A stretch of DNA of 45,450 nt from Caulobacter sp. (GCA_028291265.1 JAQGIK010000197.1:1-45450), one strand, 5' to 3'. Numbered from the stretch's first letter, positions 31,855 to 39,335 are shown. Notes: generated by a model from the sequence alone, not told the origin. Numbers and translations are program-made.

Positions 31855-33092
31855 TGACCGATCCGGCCTGGATCCAGTCGGCCCTGACCTCGGCCCGCCC
31901 CCAGGCCGTCGGCGCCCTGCTGCGCTATTTCCGCGACCTGGACACCGCCGAGGAAGCCTTTCAGGACGCCTGCCTGCGGGCCCTGCGCACCTGGCCGGAC
32001 AAGGGCCCGCCGCGCGATCCGACCGCCTGGCTGATCATGGTCGGCCGCAACGCCGGCATCGACCAGGTCCGCAAGGTCAGGCGTGAGACCTCGCTCCCCG
32101 ACGAGGAGCAGATCAGCGACCTCGACGACGCCGAGCCCGACCTCGCCGACCGCCTCGACGGCGCCGACTACCGCGACGACGTCCTGCGCCTGATGTTCAT
32201 CTGCTGTCATCCCGCCCTGCCGGCCAGCCAGCAGATCGCCCTGGCCCTGCGCATCGTCAGCGGCCTTTCGGTCCGCCAGATCGCCAAGGCCTTCCTGGTC
32301 GGCGAGGCGGCCATGGAACAGCGCATCACCCGCGCCAAGGCCCGCATCGCCGCCGCCGGAACCAGCTTCGAGACCCCCGGCGCCGTCGAGCGCTCCGAAC
32401 GCCTCGCCGCCGTCGCGGCCATGACATACCTGATCTTCAACGAAGGCTATTCGGCTGGCCAGGGCGACGAAGACAAGGGCCAGCTGGCCGGCGAGGCCAT
32501 CCGCCTGGGCCGCCTGCTGCTCCGCCTGTTCCAGACCGAGCCGGAGATCATGGGCCTGACCGCCCTCATGCTGCTCCAGCAATCCCGCGCCGACGCCCGC
32601 TTCGACAAGGCCGGCGAGGTCATCCTGCTCGACGACCAGGACCGCCGCCTGTGGAACCGCAAGATGATCGCCGAGGGCCTGGCCCTGATCGACAAGGCCA
32701 TCCGCCACGCAAGGCCCGGCCCCTACCAGGTCCAGGCCGCCATCGCCGCCCTGCACGCCCGCGCCACCACGCCTGCTGACACGGATTGGCAGCAGATCGA
32801 CGCCCTCTACGCCAACCTCGAGCGGATGAACCCCTCCCCCGTCGTCACCCTCAACCGCGCCGTGGCGGTGGCCAAGTCCGTGGGCCCGGAAGCCGCCCTG
32901 GCCATGGTCGAGCCCTTGGCCGACCGCCTCTCCAGCTACTTCCACTTCCACGGCCTGCGCGGCTGGCTGCTCATGCAGCTGGGCCGCAAGCGCGAGGCCC
33001 GCGAAGCCTTCGACCACGCCATCGGCCTGGCCGGCAGCCTCGCCGAGGCCACCCACATCCGCAAACAGATCGACAGCCTGCTGGCGGGTTAG
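31854..33092 (+). CDS. ECF42-group RNA polymerase sigma factor with C-terminal TPR-like domain
   Basis: The product has 412 residues, about twice a plain ECF sigma factor. Sigma region 2 is at about 10-75 (LLRYFRDLDTAEEAFQDACLRAL, DPTAWLIMVGRNAGIDQVRK). Region 4 is at about 118-168 (LPASQQIALALRIVSGLSVRQIAKAFLVGEAAMEQRITRAKARI). After a linker comes the group-specific YLIFNEGYSA at about 191-200 and a helical TPR-like part to the end. No anti-sigma factor gene is adjacent, as usual for this group, in which the C-terminal extension controls activity. The gene is coupled to the DGPF gene. Three matching promoters in the window suggest autoregulation plus at least the VOC-SRPBCC genes. Confidence 0.95.
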   Translation: MTDPAWIQSALTSARPQAVGALLRYFRDLDTAEEAFQDACLRALRTWPDKGPPRDPTAWLIMVGRNAGIDQVRKVRRETSLPDEEQISDLDDAEPDLADRLDGADYRDDVLRLMFICCHPALPASQQIALALRIVSGLSVRQIAKAFLVGEAAMEQRITRAKARIAAAGTSFETPGAVERSERLAAVAAMTYLIFNEGYSAGQGDEDKGQLAGEAIRLGRLLLRLFQTEPEIMGLTALMLLQQSRADARFDKAGEVILLDDQDRRLWNRKMIAEGLALIDKAIRHARPGPYQVQAAIAALHARATTPADTDWQQIDALYANLERMNPSPVVTLNRAVAVAKSVGPEAALAMVEPLADRLSSYFHFHGLRGWLLMQLGRKREAREAFDHAIGLAGSLAEATHIRKQIDSLLAG

Positions 33093-33280
33093 AGCCCGGC
33101 CGGTCCAGGGTGGACACAGGGTGGTCGTTCGCGCCTGACGGATGGACGCCAAGGCGGTTGTCGGTAGGTGCTAATGCATTGAAATATTGGACAAAATACC
33201 TCTACACAACCCTCTCGGACGGGGTACAATGGACTCCGCTTCGATAGACCACCCGCCGACCGAAAATTCCACCGGTCGCC

Positions 33281-33309
33281 TGTCGGAATCGCTCCCGCTC
33301 ATCCGTCCT
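33281..33309 (+). promoter_or_regulatory. ECF42-type promoter before the VOC gene
   Basis: TGTCGG (33281-33286), 17 bases, CGTCCT (33304-33309), 23 bases before the GTG at 33333. Boxes and spacing equal those of the DGPF-sigma promoter, while the flanking bases differ, so the identity is not simply recent duplication. Confidence 0.75.
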
Positions 33310-33332
33310 TTGACCAGAACAAGGAGACACCC

Positions 33333-33761
33333 GTGACCGACGCCCTGACCACCGCCAACGCCAAGGCCGCCCTCGAGCCTGGCGTGATCCCCTACATCGT
33401 CATCGAGCGCGCCGCCGAGGCCGTCGATTTCTACAAGCAGGCCTTCGCCGCCGAGGAAATCGCCCGCATGCCCGCTGAGGACGGCAAGCGCCTGATGCAC
33501 GCCCAGCTGACCGTCAACGGCGGCTCGGTCATGCTCAACGACCCCTTCCCCGAGCATGGCCACCCGGCCGTCCCCCTGACCTGCCTGACCATGCAGCTGC
33601 TGGTCGCCGACGCCCAGGCCTGGTTCGATCGCGCCGTGACGGCCGGCTGCGCCCCGACCATGCCGCCCCAGCTGATGTTCTGGGGCGACACCTGGGGGAC
33701 GGTGACCGACCCCTTCGGCGTCCAGTGGGCGTTCAACCAGACCGGCAAGAAAGACGCCTGA
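33333..33761 (+). CDS. VOC family (glyoxalase/PhnB-like) protein
   Basis: The 142-residue product starts at the GTG at 33333 behind an AAGGAGA ribosome-binding site. It contains the paired beta-alpha-beta-beta-beta units of the vicinal oxygen chelate fold: IPYIVIERAAEAVDFYKQAF at about 18-37, MHAQLTVNGGSVMLND, then WFDRAVTAGC and WGDTWGTVTDPFGVQWAF at the C-terminus. The PhnB-like branch often lacks a proven enzyme activity; metal ligands are only partly recognisable here. It is preceded by an ECF42-type promoter and followed by an SRPBCC gene after 34 bases, so both probably belong to the sigma factor's regulon. Confidence 0.9.
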   Translation: MTDALTTANAKAALEPGVIPYIVIERAAEAVDFYKQAFAAEEIARMPAEDGKRLMHAQLTVNGGSVMLNDPFPEHGHPAVPLTCLTMQLLVADAQAWFDRAVTAGCAPTMPPQLMFWGDTWGTVTDPFGVQWAFNQTGKKDA

Positions 33762-33795
33762 GCGTCTGCATCATCGAGATTTCGGGACAACTACA

Positions 33796-34329
33796 ATGCT
33801 CAAGATCATCCTCATCATCCTCGGCCTCGTCGCCTTGGCCGTCGCCGGCCTGGTGGCCTTCGCCAGCACCAAGCCGGACACCTTCATCATCCAGCGCAGT
33901 ACGACGATCAATGCCCCGCCGGCCCGCGTCTACGCCCTGATCCAGGACTTCCATCAATGGGGGCGGTGGTCGCCCTTCGAGAAGCTGGACGCCGACATGA
34001 AGCGCACCTTTGGCGATCCGGCCGCCGGCCTCGGCGGAACCTACGCCTGGGAGGGCAAGAACGCCGGGACCGGGGCCATGAAGATCGTCGAGGCCGATCC
34101 CGGCCGCCGGGTAAAGATCGCCCTCGACTTCACCAAGCCCTTCCCGGCCAACAACCAGGCGATCTTCGACCTCGAACCAGCCGGCGAGGGCACGAAGGTG
34201 ACCTGGGCCATGACCGGCAAATCCCCTTTGATGTTCAAGGTCATGGACACGGTGATGGGCATGGACAAGACCGTTGGCAAGAGCTTCGAAGACGGGCTCA
34301 ACGACCTGAAGGCCGCCGCCGAAAAGTGA
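33796..34329 (+). CDS. membrane-anchored SRPBCC family protein
   Basis: This 177-residue protein has an N-terminal transmembrane segment (MLKIILIILGLVALAVAGLVAFA) followed by an SRPBCC/START-like domain. It begins IQRSTTINAPPARVYALIQDFHQWGRWSPFEKLD, a pattern typical of polyketide-cyclase-like members, and ends with a long helix MDKTVGKSFEDGLNDLKAAAEK. Such domains bind hydrophobic ligands in a deep cavity. The fixed N-terminal anchor suggests work at the inner membrane surface. It follows the VOC gene closely and is probably co-transcribed from the ECF42-type promoter. Confidence 0.9.
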   Translation: MLKIILIILGLVALAVAGLVAFASTKPDTFIIQRSTTINAPPARVYALIQDFHQWGRWSPFEKLDADMKRTFGDPAAGLGGTYAWEGKNAGTGAMKIVEADPGRRVKIALDFTKPFPANNQAIFDLEPAGEGTKVTWAMTGKSPLMFKVMDTVMGMDKTVGKSFEDGLNDLKAAAEK

Positions 34330-34489
34330 CCGGGTTTGCCTCCCTTCCGCCACATCGGGCGCCCAGCTTCGGCGAGCGGCAGGGAGAAACCTCAAAGTGG
34401 GTCGCGAAAATCTTCAACCGTCGTTCGCCCGAACGGCGCGGTAGCATCTAGCGCTCTGCCCACTATGCGGCTAAATCCACCGGTCGATG

Positions 34490-34527
34490 CCGCCATCGTG
34501 GCGGAATTCTGGGCCGCCATCTGGCGG
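34490..34527 (+). promoter_or_regulatory. tandem hairpins in the leader of the cold-shock gene
   Basis: Two hairpins with the same stem, CCGCCA/TGGCGG, lie side by side at 34490-34504 (loop TCG) and 34514-34527 (loop TC), 24 bases before the start codon. They could form the structured, temperature-responsive 5' leader known for cold-shock mRNAs; this is inference. Confidence 0.45.
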
Positions 34528-34551
34528 TCACTACTCTACTAGGACGACTAC

Positions 34552-35130
34552 ATGGCGCGCGGTACGGTCAAATGGTTCAACGGGGCCAAGGGTTTTGGCT
34601 TCATCCAACCCGATGACGGGGGCAGCGATGTCTTCGTCCACATCTCGGCGGTCGAGCAAGCTGGCCTGCACGGCCTGAACGACGGCGATCTGGTCAACTA
34701 CGAGCTGGAACAGGACCGCCGCAGCGGCAAACTGTCGGCCGGCCAACTGGTTGTCACCGGCAGCGGCCCGCCCCCGGCCGGCGGCGCCCGTGGCGGCCCC
34801 GGCGGCGGTGGCGGCGGTTTCGACCGCCCGCAACGCTCGTTCGACCGGCCCCCGCGCTCCTTCGACGGCCCCCGCGCCGGCGGTGGCGGCGGTGGCGGCG
34901 GCTCGCGTGAACCGGCTGGTCCGGGTTCGGGCGTGGTCAAGTGGTTCAACGGCACCAAGGGCTTCGGCTTCATCCAGCCCAACGACGGTGGCGGCGACGT
35001 GTTCGTCCACATCTCGGCGGTTGAACAGGCGGGTCTGCGTGGCCTGAACGAAGGCCAGGCCGTCTCCTACGACCTCGAGCAGGATCGTCGCAGCGGCAAG
35101 ACCTCGGCGACCAACCTCAAGATCGACTAG
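34552..35130 (+). CDS. double cold-shock-domain protein with glycine-rich linker
   Basis: The 192-residue protein has two cold-shock domains. Domain 1 spans residues 1-68 (GTVKWFNGAKGFGFIQPDDG, DVFVHISAVEQAGL) and domain 2 spans about 126-192 (GVVKWFNGTKGFGFIQPNDG, DVFVHISAVEQAGL). Both RNP motifs are intact in both domains. The 55-residue linker is rich in Gly, Arg, Pro and Phe (GGGGGGFDRP, RSFDRPPRSFDGPR), resembling RGG-type RNA-binding segments. Caulobacter and relatives have two-domain proteins of this sort that act as RNA chaperones in cold or stationary phase. A leader of about 220 bases with paired hairpins precedes it and a strong terminator follows, so the gene is monocistronic. Confidence 0.95.
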   Translation: MARGTVKWFNGAKGFGFIQPDDGGSDVFVHISAVEQAGLHGLNDGDLVNYELEQDRRSGKLSAGQLVVTGSGPPPAGGARGGPGGGGGGFDRPQRSFDRPPRSFDGPRAGGGGGGGGSREPAGPGSGVVKWFNGTKGFGFIQPNDGGGDVFVHISAVEQAGLRGLNEGQAVSYDLEQDRRSGKTSATNLKID

Positions 35131-35138
35131 AGCTTTCA

Positions 35139-35166
35139 GGGCCGGTCCTCCGCAGGGGACCGGCCC
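35139..35166 (+). terminator. intrinsic terminator of the cold-shock gene
   Basis: GGGCCGGTCC (35139-35148) pairs perfectly with 35157-35166, loop of eight bases, followed by TTTCTCTT. It starts 8 bases after the stop codon. Confidence 0.9.
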
Positions 35167-35189
35167 TTTCTCTTCCTGCCTCTTTCCGG

Positions 35190-35738
35190 GTGAGCCACCA
35201 CGTGACTCCTGCCCTCTCCGCCGCGCCGGTGCTCGAAACCGACCGCCTCATCCTTCGCGGCCACACCCCCGACGATTTCGAAGACTGCCTGGCCCTGTGG
35301 AGCGATCCCGAGGTCACCCGCTTCATCGGCGGCCGCCCGGCCGGCAGCGAAGAGGTCTGGGCGCGCACCCTGCGCTACATCGGCCACTGGCAGGCGCTGG
35401 GCTACGGCTTCTGGGCCATCTTCGAAAAGGCCTCGGGCCGCTTCGTCGGCGAGGCCGGCTTCGCCGACTTCCACCGCGACATCGCCCCCAGCCTGACCGG
35501 CATGCCCGAGATGGGCTGGGCCCTGCAGCCCTGGTCGCACGGCAAGGGCTACGCCACCGAGGCCATCGCCGCCGCCATCGCCTGGGGCGAGACGGTGTTC
35601 ACGGCCCCCAGCTGCTGCATCATCTCGCCGGGCAACGGCCCGTCCGTCCGCGTCGCCGAAAAGCTCGGCTTCCAGGAACTGGCCCACACCACCTACCACG
35701 GCGAACCGACGGTGATTTACCGCCGGGACTGGGTCTAA
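35190..35738 (+). CDS. GNAT family N-acetyltransferase (RimJ/RimL type)
   Basis: The 182-residue product starts at the GTG at 35190, with a second GTG at 35202 as alternative. It begins the domain with LETDRLILRGHTPDDFEDCLALWSDPEVTRFIGG at about 15-48, the standard N-terminus of the RimJ/RimL branch. EMGWALQPWSHGKGYATEAIAAAIAWG at about 108-134 includes the acetyl-CoA pyrophosphate loop (HGKGYA), and ISPGNGPSVRVAEKLGF closes the domain. The branch acetylates N-termini of proteins or small amines using acetyl-CoA; the acceptor is unknown. It starts just after the terminator of the cold-shock gene and converges on the next gene, the two stop codons overlapping within 4 bases (35735-35738). Confidence 0.93.
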   Translation: MSHHVTPALSAAPVLETDRLILRGHTPDDFEDCLALWSDPEVTRFIGGRPAGSEEVWARTLRYIGHWQALGYGFWAIFEKASGRFVGEAGFADFHRDIAPSLTGMPEMGWALQPWSHGKGYATEAIAAAIAWGETVFTAPSCCIISPGNGPSVRVAEKLGFQELAHTTYHGEPTVIYRRDWV

Positions 35739-36763
35739 CGCACCGGCCGTAGCAGGTAGTGGCTGACGCCCCACTCCTGCCCGTCGCGATGGCCGAACAG
35801 CCCGGCGGTGGCCAGGAAGAACAGCCGCCAGCGCCGCCGCCAGACCCCCGCCTGATCGCCGTAGGTCGCCTTCATGATCCGCCGCACGGCCAGGTCCTCG
35901 CGGTCCATGTTCGCCAGCCAGTCGAGGGCCGTCTTCTCGTAGTGCCCCCCATTCCACTTCCAGTCTTCGATGACCTCGAACAGGTCGCCGAAGTCGCGGA
36001 TCAGGTCGTGGCTGGGCATGAAGCCGCCGGTGAAGAAGTATTTGCCGATCCAGTCCTCCTGGTCCTCGTGGCTGAACCGGTAGGGCTGCGACCGGTGGCT
36101 GAAGATGTGGATGAAGAGCCGCCCCTCGGGCCGCAGCCAGTCCCGCACCCGCCCCAGCAGCTGGCCCCAGTTGGCCATGTGCTCGAACATCTCCACCGAG
36201 ACCACGCGGTCGAAGGTCCCGTCCGGCTGGAAGACATTGGCGTCGGCGGTGATGACCTTCAGGTTGGCGTAGCCGCGCGCCTTGGCCTGGGCCTCGATAT
36301 GCTCCCGCTGGCCATGGGAGTTGGACACGCTGGTGATCCGGGCGTTCGGATAGCGCGCCGCCATCCACAGCGACAGCGAGCCCCAGCCGCAGCCGAGCTC
36401 GAGGATGTCCTGCCCGTCCTCCAGCCGCGCGTGCTCGCAGGTCTGCGTCAGCGCCCGGTCCTCGGCCTGGGCCAGGGTCCGCGCGCCCTTGTCGTACAGG
36501 CAGCTGGAGTACTTCAGCCGCGGCCCCAGCACGATGCGGAAGAACTCGGCCGGCACCTCATAGTGCTGGTCGTTGGCCGCGTCGGTGTGCTCGGCGATGG
36601 CGCGGGTGCGCATGTCGCGGGCGAACTGTCCCGGCAGATCGTCGGGCAGGCCCAGCAGCTCCAGCCGCTGCTTCTCGACCAGCCAGCTGATCGCCGCCTT
36701 GCGGATCATGTCGGGCGCCGGAAGGCTCTCGGCGGCGTTGATGGCGGTCTTCAACAGGTCCAT
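35735..36763 (-). CDS. cyclopropane-fatty-acyl-phospholipid synthase-like methyltransferase
   Basis: The 342-residue product starts at the ATG at 36763 (MDLLKTAINAAE), behind GAGG. Motifs include HYEVPAEFFRIVLGPRLKYSSCLYDKGA at about 67-94, the lipid-binding and active-site region of the CFA synthase family, and ILELGCGWGSLSLWMA at about 119-134, the SAM-binding motif. EMFEHMANWG and FIHIFSHRSQPYRF follow. Members transfer a methylene or methyl group from SAM to double bonds of membrane lipid acyl chains. The sequence differs enough from classical Cfa that the product (cyclopropane, methylated or furan fatty acid) is uncertain. It lies 7 bases after the DUF1295 gene, which suggests a joint lipid-modifying pathway. 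Confidence 0.9.
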   Translation of the reverse strand: MDLLKTAINAAESLPAPDMIRKAAISWLVEKQRLELLGLPDDLPGQFARDMRTRAIAEHTDAANDQHYEVPAEFFRIVLGPRLKYSSCLYDKGARTLAQAEDRALTQTCEHARLEDGQDILELGCGWGSLSLWMAARYPNARITSVSNSHGQREHIEAQAKARGYANLKVITADANVFQPDGTFDRVVSVEMFEHMANWGQLLGRVRDWLRPEGRLFIHIFSHRSQPYRFSHEDQEDWIGKYFFTGGFMPSHDLIRDFGDLFEVIEDWKWNGGHYEKTALDWLANMDREDLAVRRIMKATYGDQAGVWRRRWRLFFLATAGLFGHRDGQEWGVSHYLLRPVR

Positions 36764-36770
36764 GGGAGCC

Positions 36771-37571
36771 TCAGGCTTTCGGGGGCATCGGGAAGAAGGC
36801 GGAAACACGGGCCTGGTAGTCGGCGTAGGCTTGGCCCCGCGACCTCAGCATGGCCTGCTCGAGCGGCGGCACGCCGGAGACCTTGATCAGCAGCCAGGCC
36901 ATGAAGGCCGGCCCGATCATCGCCAGCCAGCCCCAGGGCCAGGCCGTCAGGCTGGTCCCCAGCGCCATCACCGGCCAGGCCAGCCAGATCGTCCATTCGA
37001 AGAAGTAATTGGGATGCCGCGACCAGCCCCACAGGCCGAGGTCGCAGACCTTGCCCTTGTTCCTCGGGTCGGCCTTGAACCGCGCCAGCTGCAGGTCGGC
37101 CAGGGTCTCCCCGCCGATACCGCCGGCCAGGATCAGCCCGGCCGCGATGTCGCTCCAGGCCAGCCCCGGCGCGGGATTGCGGGCCGCAACCAGGATGGCC
37201 AGGCACAGCAGGCCGCCCGCCGCCGCCTGCGACTGCAGGAAGCCGAACATGCGCGGCTGGAAGCGTTTGCCCCAGGCCTTGCGGAAGCCGGCATAGCGCG
37301 GATCCTCCGGCGCCCCGGACACCCGCCGCCTCAGGTGACCGCCCAGCCGCAGAGACCAGAACAGGATCAGCCCGCCGGCGATCCACTGCCGCGGGCTCGC
37401 CTCGCCGTCCAGGGGCCAGAGCGCGCTGACCGCGCCCGCCGGTCCCATGCCGAAGCTCCAGAAGACATCCGTCCAGCCGCCATTGGCCACGGCCCGCTGG
37501 TAGGACCAGGCCATGGCCATCCAGACGCTCAAACCAGCAGCCACCGCGACGGCGAGAAGGATCATGTCCAT
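36771..37571 (-). CDS. DUF1295 (steroid 5-alpha-reductase-like) membrane protein
   Basis: The 266-residue protein starts at the ATG at 37571 (MDMILLAVAVAAGLSVWM). It has about six hydrophobic segments and the family motif GLWGWSRHPNYFFEWTIWLAW at about 173-193, and it ends in EQAMLRSRGQAYADYQARVSAFFP. The DUF1295 family shares the fold of 5-alpha-reductases and isoprenylcysteine methyltransferases and is thought to reduce double bonds of lipids with NADPH. The gene sits between a TauE/SafE gene (34 bases upstream) and the CFA synthase-like gene (7 bases downstream). The pairing with a lipid methyltransferase supports a role in modifying unsaturated or methylene-bearing acyl chains; that is inference. 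Confidence 0.92.
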   Translation of the reverse strand: MDMILLAVAVAAGLSVWMAMAWSYQRAVANGGWTDVFWSFGMGPAGAVSALWPLDGEASPRQWIAGGLILFWSLRLGGHLRRRVSGAPEDPRYAGFRKAWGKRFQPRMFGFLQSQAAAGGLLCLAILVAARNPAPGLAWSDIAAGLILAGGIGGETLADLQLARFKADPRNKGKVCDLGLWGWSRHPNYFFEWTIWLAWPVMALGTSLTAWPWGWLAMIGPAFMAWLLIKVSGVPPLEQAMLRSRGQAYADYQARVSAFFPMPPKA

Positions 37572-37604
37572 ACCTACGCGCGGCGCCTCCCGATGGATGA
37601 GGGG

Positions 37605-37634
37605 ATCAGGCCTGAAACAGCCTCCAGGCCTGAT
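37605..37634. repeat. perfect inverted repeat at the end of the TauE gene
   Basis: ATCAGGCCTG (37605-37614) and CAGGCCTGAT (37625-37634) pair perfectly around a 10-base spacer and include the TauE stop codon. No U-run follows, so it is more likely an mRNA processing or attenuation element than a full terminator. Confidence 0.5.
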
Positions 37635-38355
37635 AAAGGTAGATCGCCCCGACCCCGGTGACGATCCAGCGGGTCCATTTGAGGAACGAGACATCGGTCA
37701 GCCGGTCGAGGATCTTCCCCCCGACGATGGTCCCGCCGATCGACAGCGGCGCGGCCAGGACGAACACCCACCAGGGCGGGACTCCTGCCCCGCCGATCTT
37801 CAACAGCGGCGCGCCGAACACCACCACCTTGGCCAGATGGCTGAACACCTGGGTCCCCGCCTTGGTGGCGACAATCTGGTGGCGGGTCATCTGTGTCCGC
37901 ACGAAGAAGATGTCGAGCAGCGGCCCGGCCACCCCGGCCACCAGGTTCAGGCTGGTGACCAGCAGCCCGGCCGTCACCGCCTGCGGGCCCTTGGCCGCGT
38001 CCAGCGACAGCCAGCCGCGCGGCAGCCAGACCAGGATCGGGCACAGCCCCAGCATCAGGAACAGCAGCCCCTTGGACGGGCTGTAGCTGACCAGGGTGAC
38101 GATGATCCCGGCCACCAGCGCCCCGACCGCATAGAGCCCGATGATCCGCCAGTTCAGGTGCTTGCGGTGCAGGATGGCCCGCGACCCGTTGGCGACGATC
38201 TGCATCACCCCGTGGGTCACGAATGCCCCCGACACCGGCAGCACCAGCGCCAACGCCCCCATCAGCACCAGCCCGCCCGCCAGCCCGAAGACGCCGGTCA
38301 GCACGGCGGTCAGGAAGGCGACGACGAGGATGAAGGCGCTGGTGGCGGCGGTGAT
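37606..38355 (-). CDS. TauE/SafE family membrane transporter (start codon unusual)
   Basis: The frame encodes a sulfite-exporter-type TauE/SafE protein with two repeats of four membrane helices: GVFGLAGGLVLMGALALVLP, then FVTHGVMQIVANGSRAILHRKH in the first half and LLVTSLNLVAGVAGPLLDIFFVR, TQVFSHLAKVVVFG in the second. The first GTG in frame is at 38304 (232 residues), but it would remove half of helix 1 (ITAATSAFILVVAFLTAVL). A GGAGGGG ribosome-binding site lies 7 bases before an in-frame ATC at 38355, giving 249 residues and a complete first helix; no ATG, GTG or TTG fits there. The family exports sulfite or organosulfonates. It starts about 27 bases after tRNA-Val and heads the operon with DUF1295 and the CFA synthase-like gene. 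Confidence 0.8.
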   Translation of the reverse strand: MTAATSAFILVVAFLTAVLTGVFGLAGGLVLMGALALVLPVSGAFVTHGVMQIVANGSRAILHRKHLNWRIIGLYAVGALVAGIIVTLVSYSPSKGLLFLMLGLCPILVWLPRGWLSLDAAKGPQAVTAGLLVTSLNLVAGVAGPLLDIFFVRTQMTRHQIVATKAGTQVFSHLAKVVVFGAPLLKIGGAGVPPWWVFVLAAPLSIGGTIVGGKILDRLTDVSFLKWTRWIVTGVGAIYLYQAWRLFQA

Positions 38356-38381
38356 CGTATGGCCCCTCCAAAAGAGAAGCG

Positions 38382-38455
38382 TAGGCGGCGACGGGTTCGA
38401 ACCGCCGACCCTCTCGGTGTAAACGAGATGCTCTAACCAGCTGAGCTAGCCGCCC
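38382..38455 (-). tRNA. tRNA-Val (UAC anticodon)
   Basis: On the minus strand the cloverleaf is complete. The acceptor GGGCGGC pairs with GCCGCCT, the D-arm is GCTCAGCTGGTTAGAGC, and the anticodon stem CTCGT/ACGAG-like (CTCG...CGAG) carries loop TTTACAC with anticodon TAC. The T-arm is GGCGGTTCGAACCCGTC. The discriminator is A (base 38382) and CCA is not encoded. It reads toward the TauE gene, with about 27 bases between. Confidence 0.95.
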
Positions 38456-38510
38456 GCGCCGGGTGGATGTAGCCGCAGAAACGCCCGGGCGAAAGGCTCA
38501 AGGCCCAGCC

Positions 38511-38966
38511 TTAGGGGTTGTAGTTGATCGTCTTGCTGGACAGGCCGGTGATGTCGGTCTCGCCGAAACCCTCCAGCAGGTCGGTGATGCAGGTGTATTC
38601 GGCGGTGTTGATCCGCTTGAAAGGCCCAGGCCGCTCGACACAAAGCTTGAAGTCGCCGCCCCAGTCGCCGTCGGTCTCGTCCTCGGCATAGTCGTAGACC
38701 ATGCCGTCGTTGGGCAGGTTGAGGGTGATGCAGCTGGCGCCGCCGATCTTCTTCCAGCCCTCGACCACCCAGCTGTCCGATCCCGGCGCCTCCCGGTAGC
38801 TGACGGCCAGATAGACGTTGCCGGAGGTCTTGTTGCAGAAGCTCACGGCGGCATAGCCGGCGCGGGGGCTGGCCCCGTTCTGCGCCATCGCGACCGGAGC
38901 CGCCGAGGCGCTGAACAACAGTGCGGCCATGGCCACGGCGACAGATCTGGAAATGGACATGCTCAT
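38511..38966 (-). CDS. exported DUF1036 family protein
   Basis: The 151-residue product starts at the ATG at 38966, or the second ATG at 38960, which is better spaced from the GGGGG upstream. A signal peptide (MSISRSVAVAMAALLFSASAAPVAMA) is followed by the DUF1036 domain: VSFCNKTSGNVYLAVSY, WVVEGWKKIGGASCITLNL and YDYAEDE at about residues 39-100. Six cysteines in the mature part, among them FCNK, ASCITL, KLCVER and YTCITD, suggest disulfides. The function of the family is unknown; members are periplasmic. It is upstream of tRNA-Val on the same strand but separate in function. Confidence 0.88.
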   Translation of the reverse strand: MSMSISRSVAVAMAALLFSASAAPVAMAQNGASPRAGYAAVSFCNKTSGNVYLAVSYREAPGSDSWVVEGWKKIGGASCITLNLPNDGMVYDYAEDETDGDWGGDFKLCVERPGPFKRINTAEYTCITDLLEGFGETDITGLSSKTINYNP

Positions 38967-39059
38967 ACCCCCGCAGGACAGCCCTGCGCTATGACGCACG
39001 CTTTCATCGAAATTGGCAAGACGCCGGACGTTGTTATCCCAGCGCCGCTCGCCCGCCGG

Positions 39060-39335
39060 TCAGCCGTTGAGCGCGGACTTCAGGCCTTCGCCGACCTGGA
39101 AGCGGGCCGTCTTGCTGGCCGGGCGCTTGACGGTCTCGCCGGTGCGCGGATTGCGGGCCGTGCCGGCCGCGCGGGAGACGGCCTTGAAGGCCCCAAAGCC
39201 CACCAGACGCACGTCCTCGCCCTTCTTCAGGGAGGCGGTCACCGCCGCGGTAAAGGCTTCGAGGGCGGCCCCCGCCTGGGTCTTGTTCAGTCCCGCGCCG
39301 TCCGCGATCGCGGCGACCAATTCGGCCTTCGTCAT
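39060..39335 (-). CDS. HU family DNA-binding protein
   Basis: The 91-residue protein is of standard HU length from the ATG at 39335 (MTKAELVAAIADGAGLNKTQAG); an in-frame upstream start adds 6 residues not typical of the family. It shows the helical dimer core (AALEAFTAAVTASLKKGEDVRLVGFGAFKAVSRAAG) and the DNA-minor-groove beta arm with ARNPRTGETVKRPASKTARF, including the conserved Arg-Asn-Pro tip. HU compacts and bends DNA in the nucleoid as a dimer. The gene is directly downstream of lon, separated by lon's terminator, an arrangement seen in many proteobacteria. Confidence 0.96.
   Translation of the reverse strand: MTKAELVAAIADGAGLNKTQAGAALEAFTAAVTASLKKGEDVRLVGFGAFKAVSRAAGTARNPRTGETVKRPASKTARFQVGEGLKSALNG

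Noticed and set aside
38382..38455. tRNA-Val as an integration site for a mobile element
   Set aside because: No integrase and no direct repeat of the tRNA 3' end is evident; flanking genes look like ordinary chromosome.
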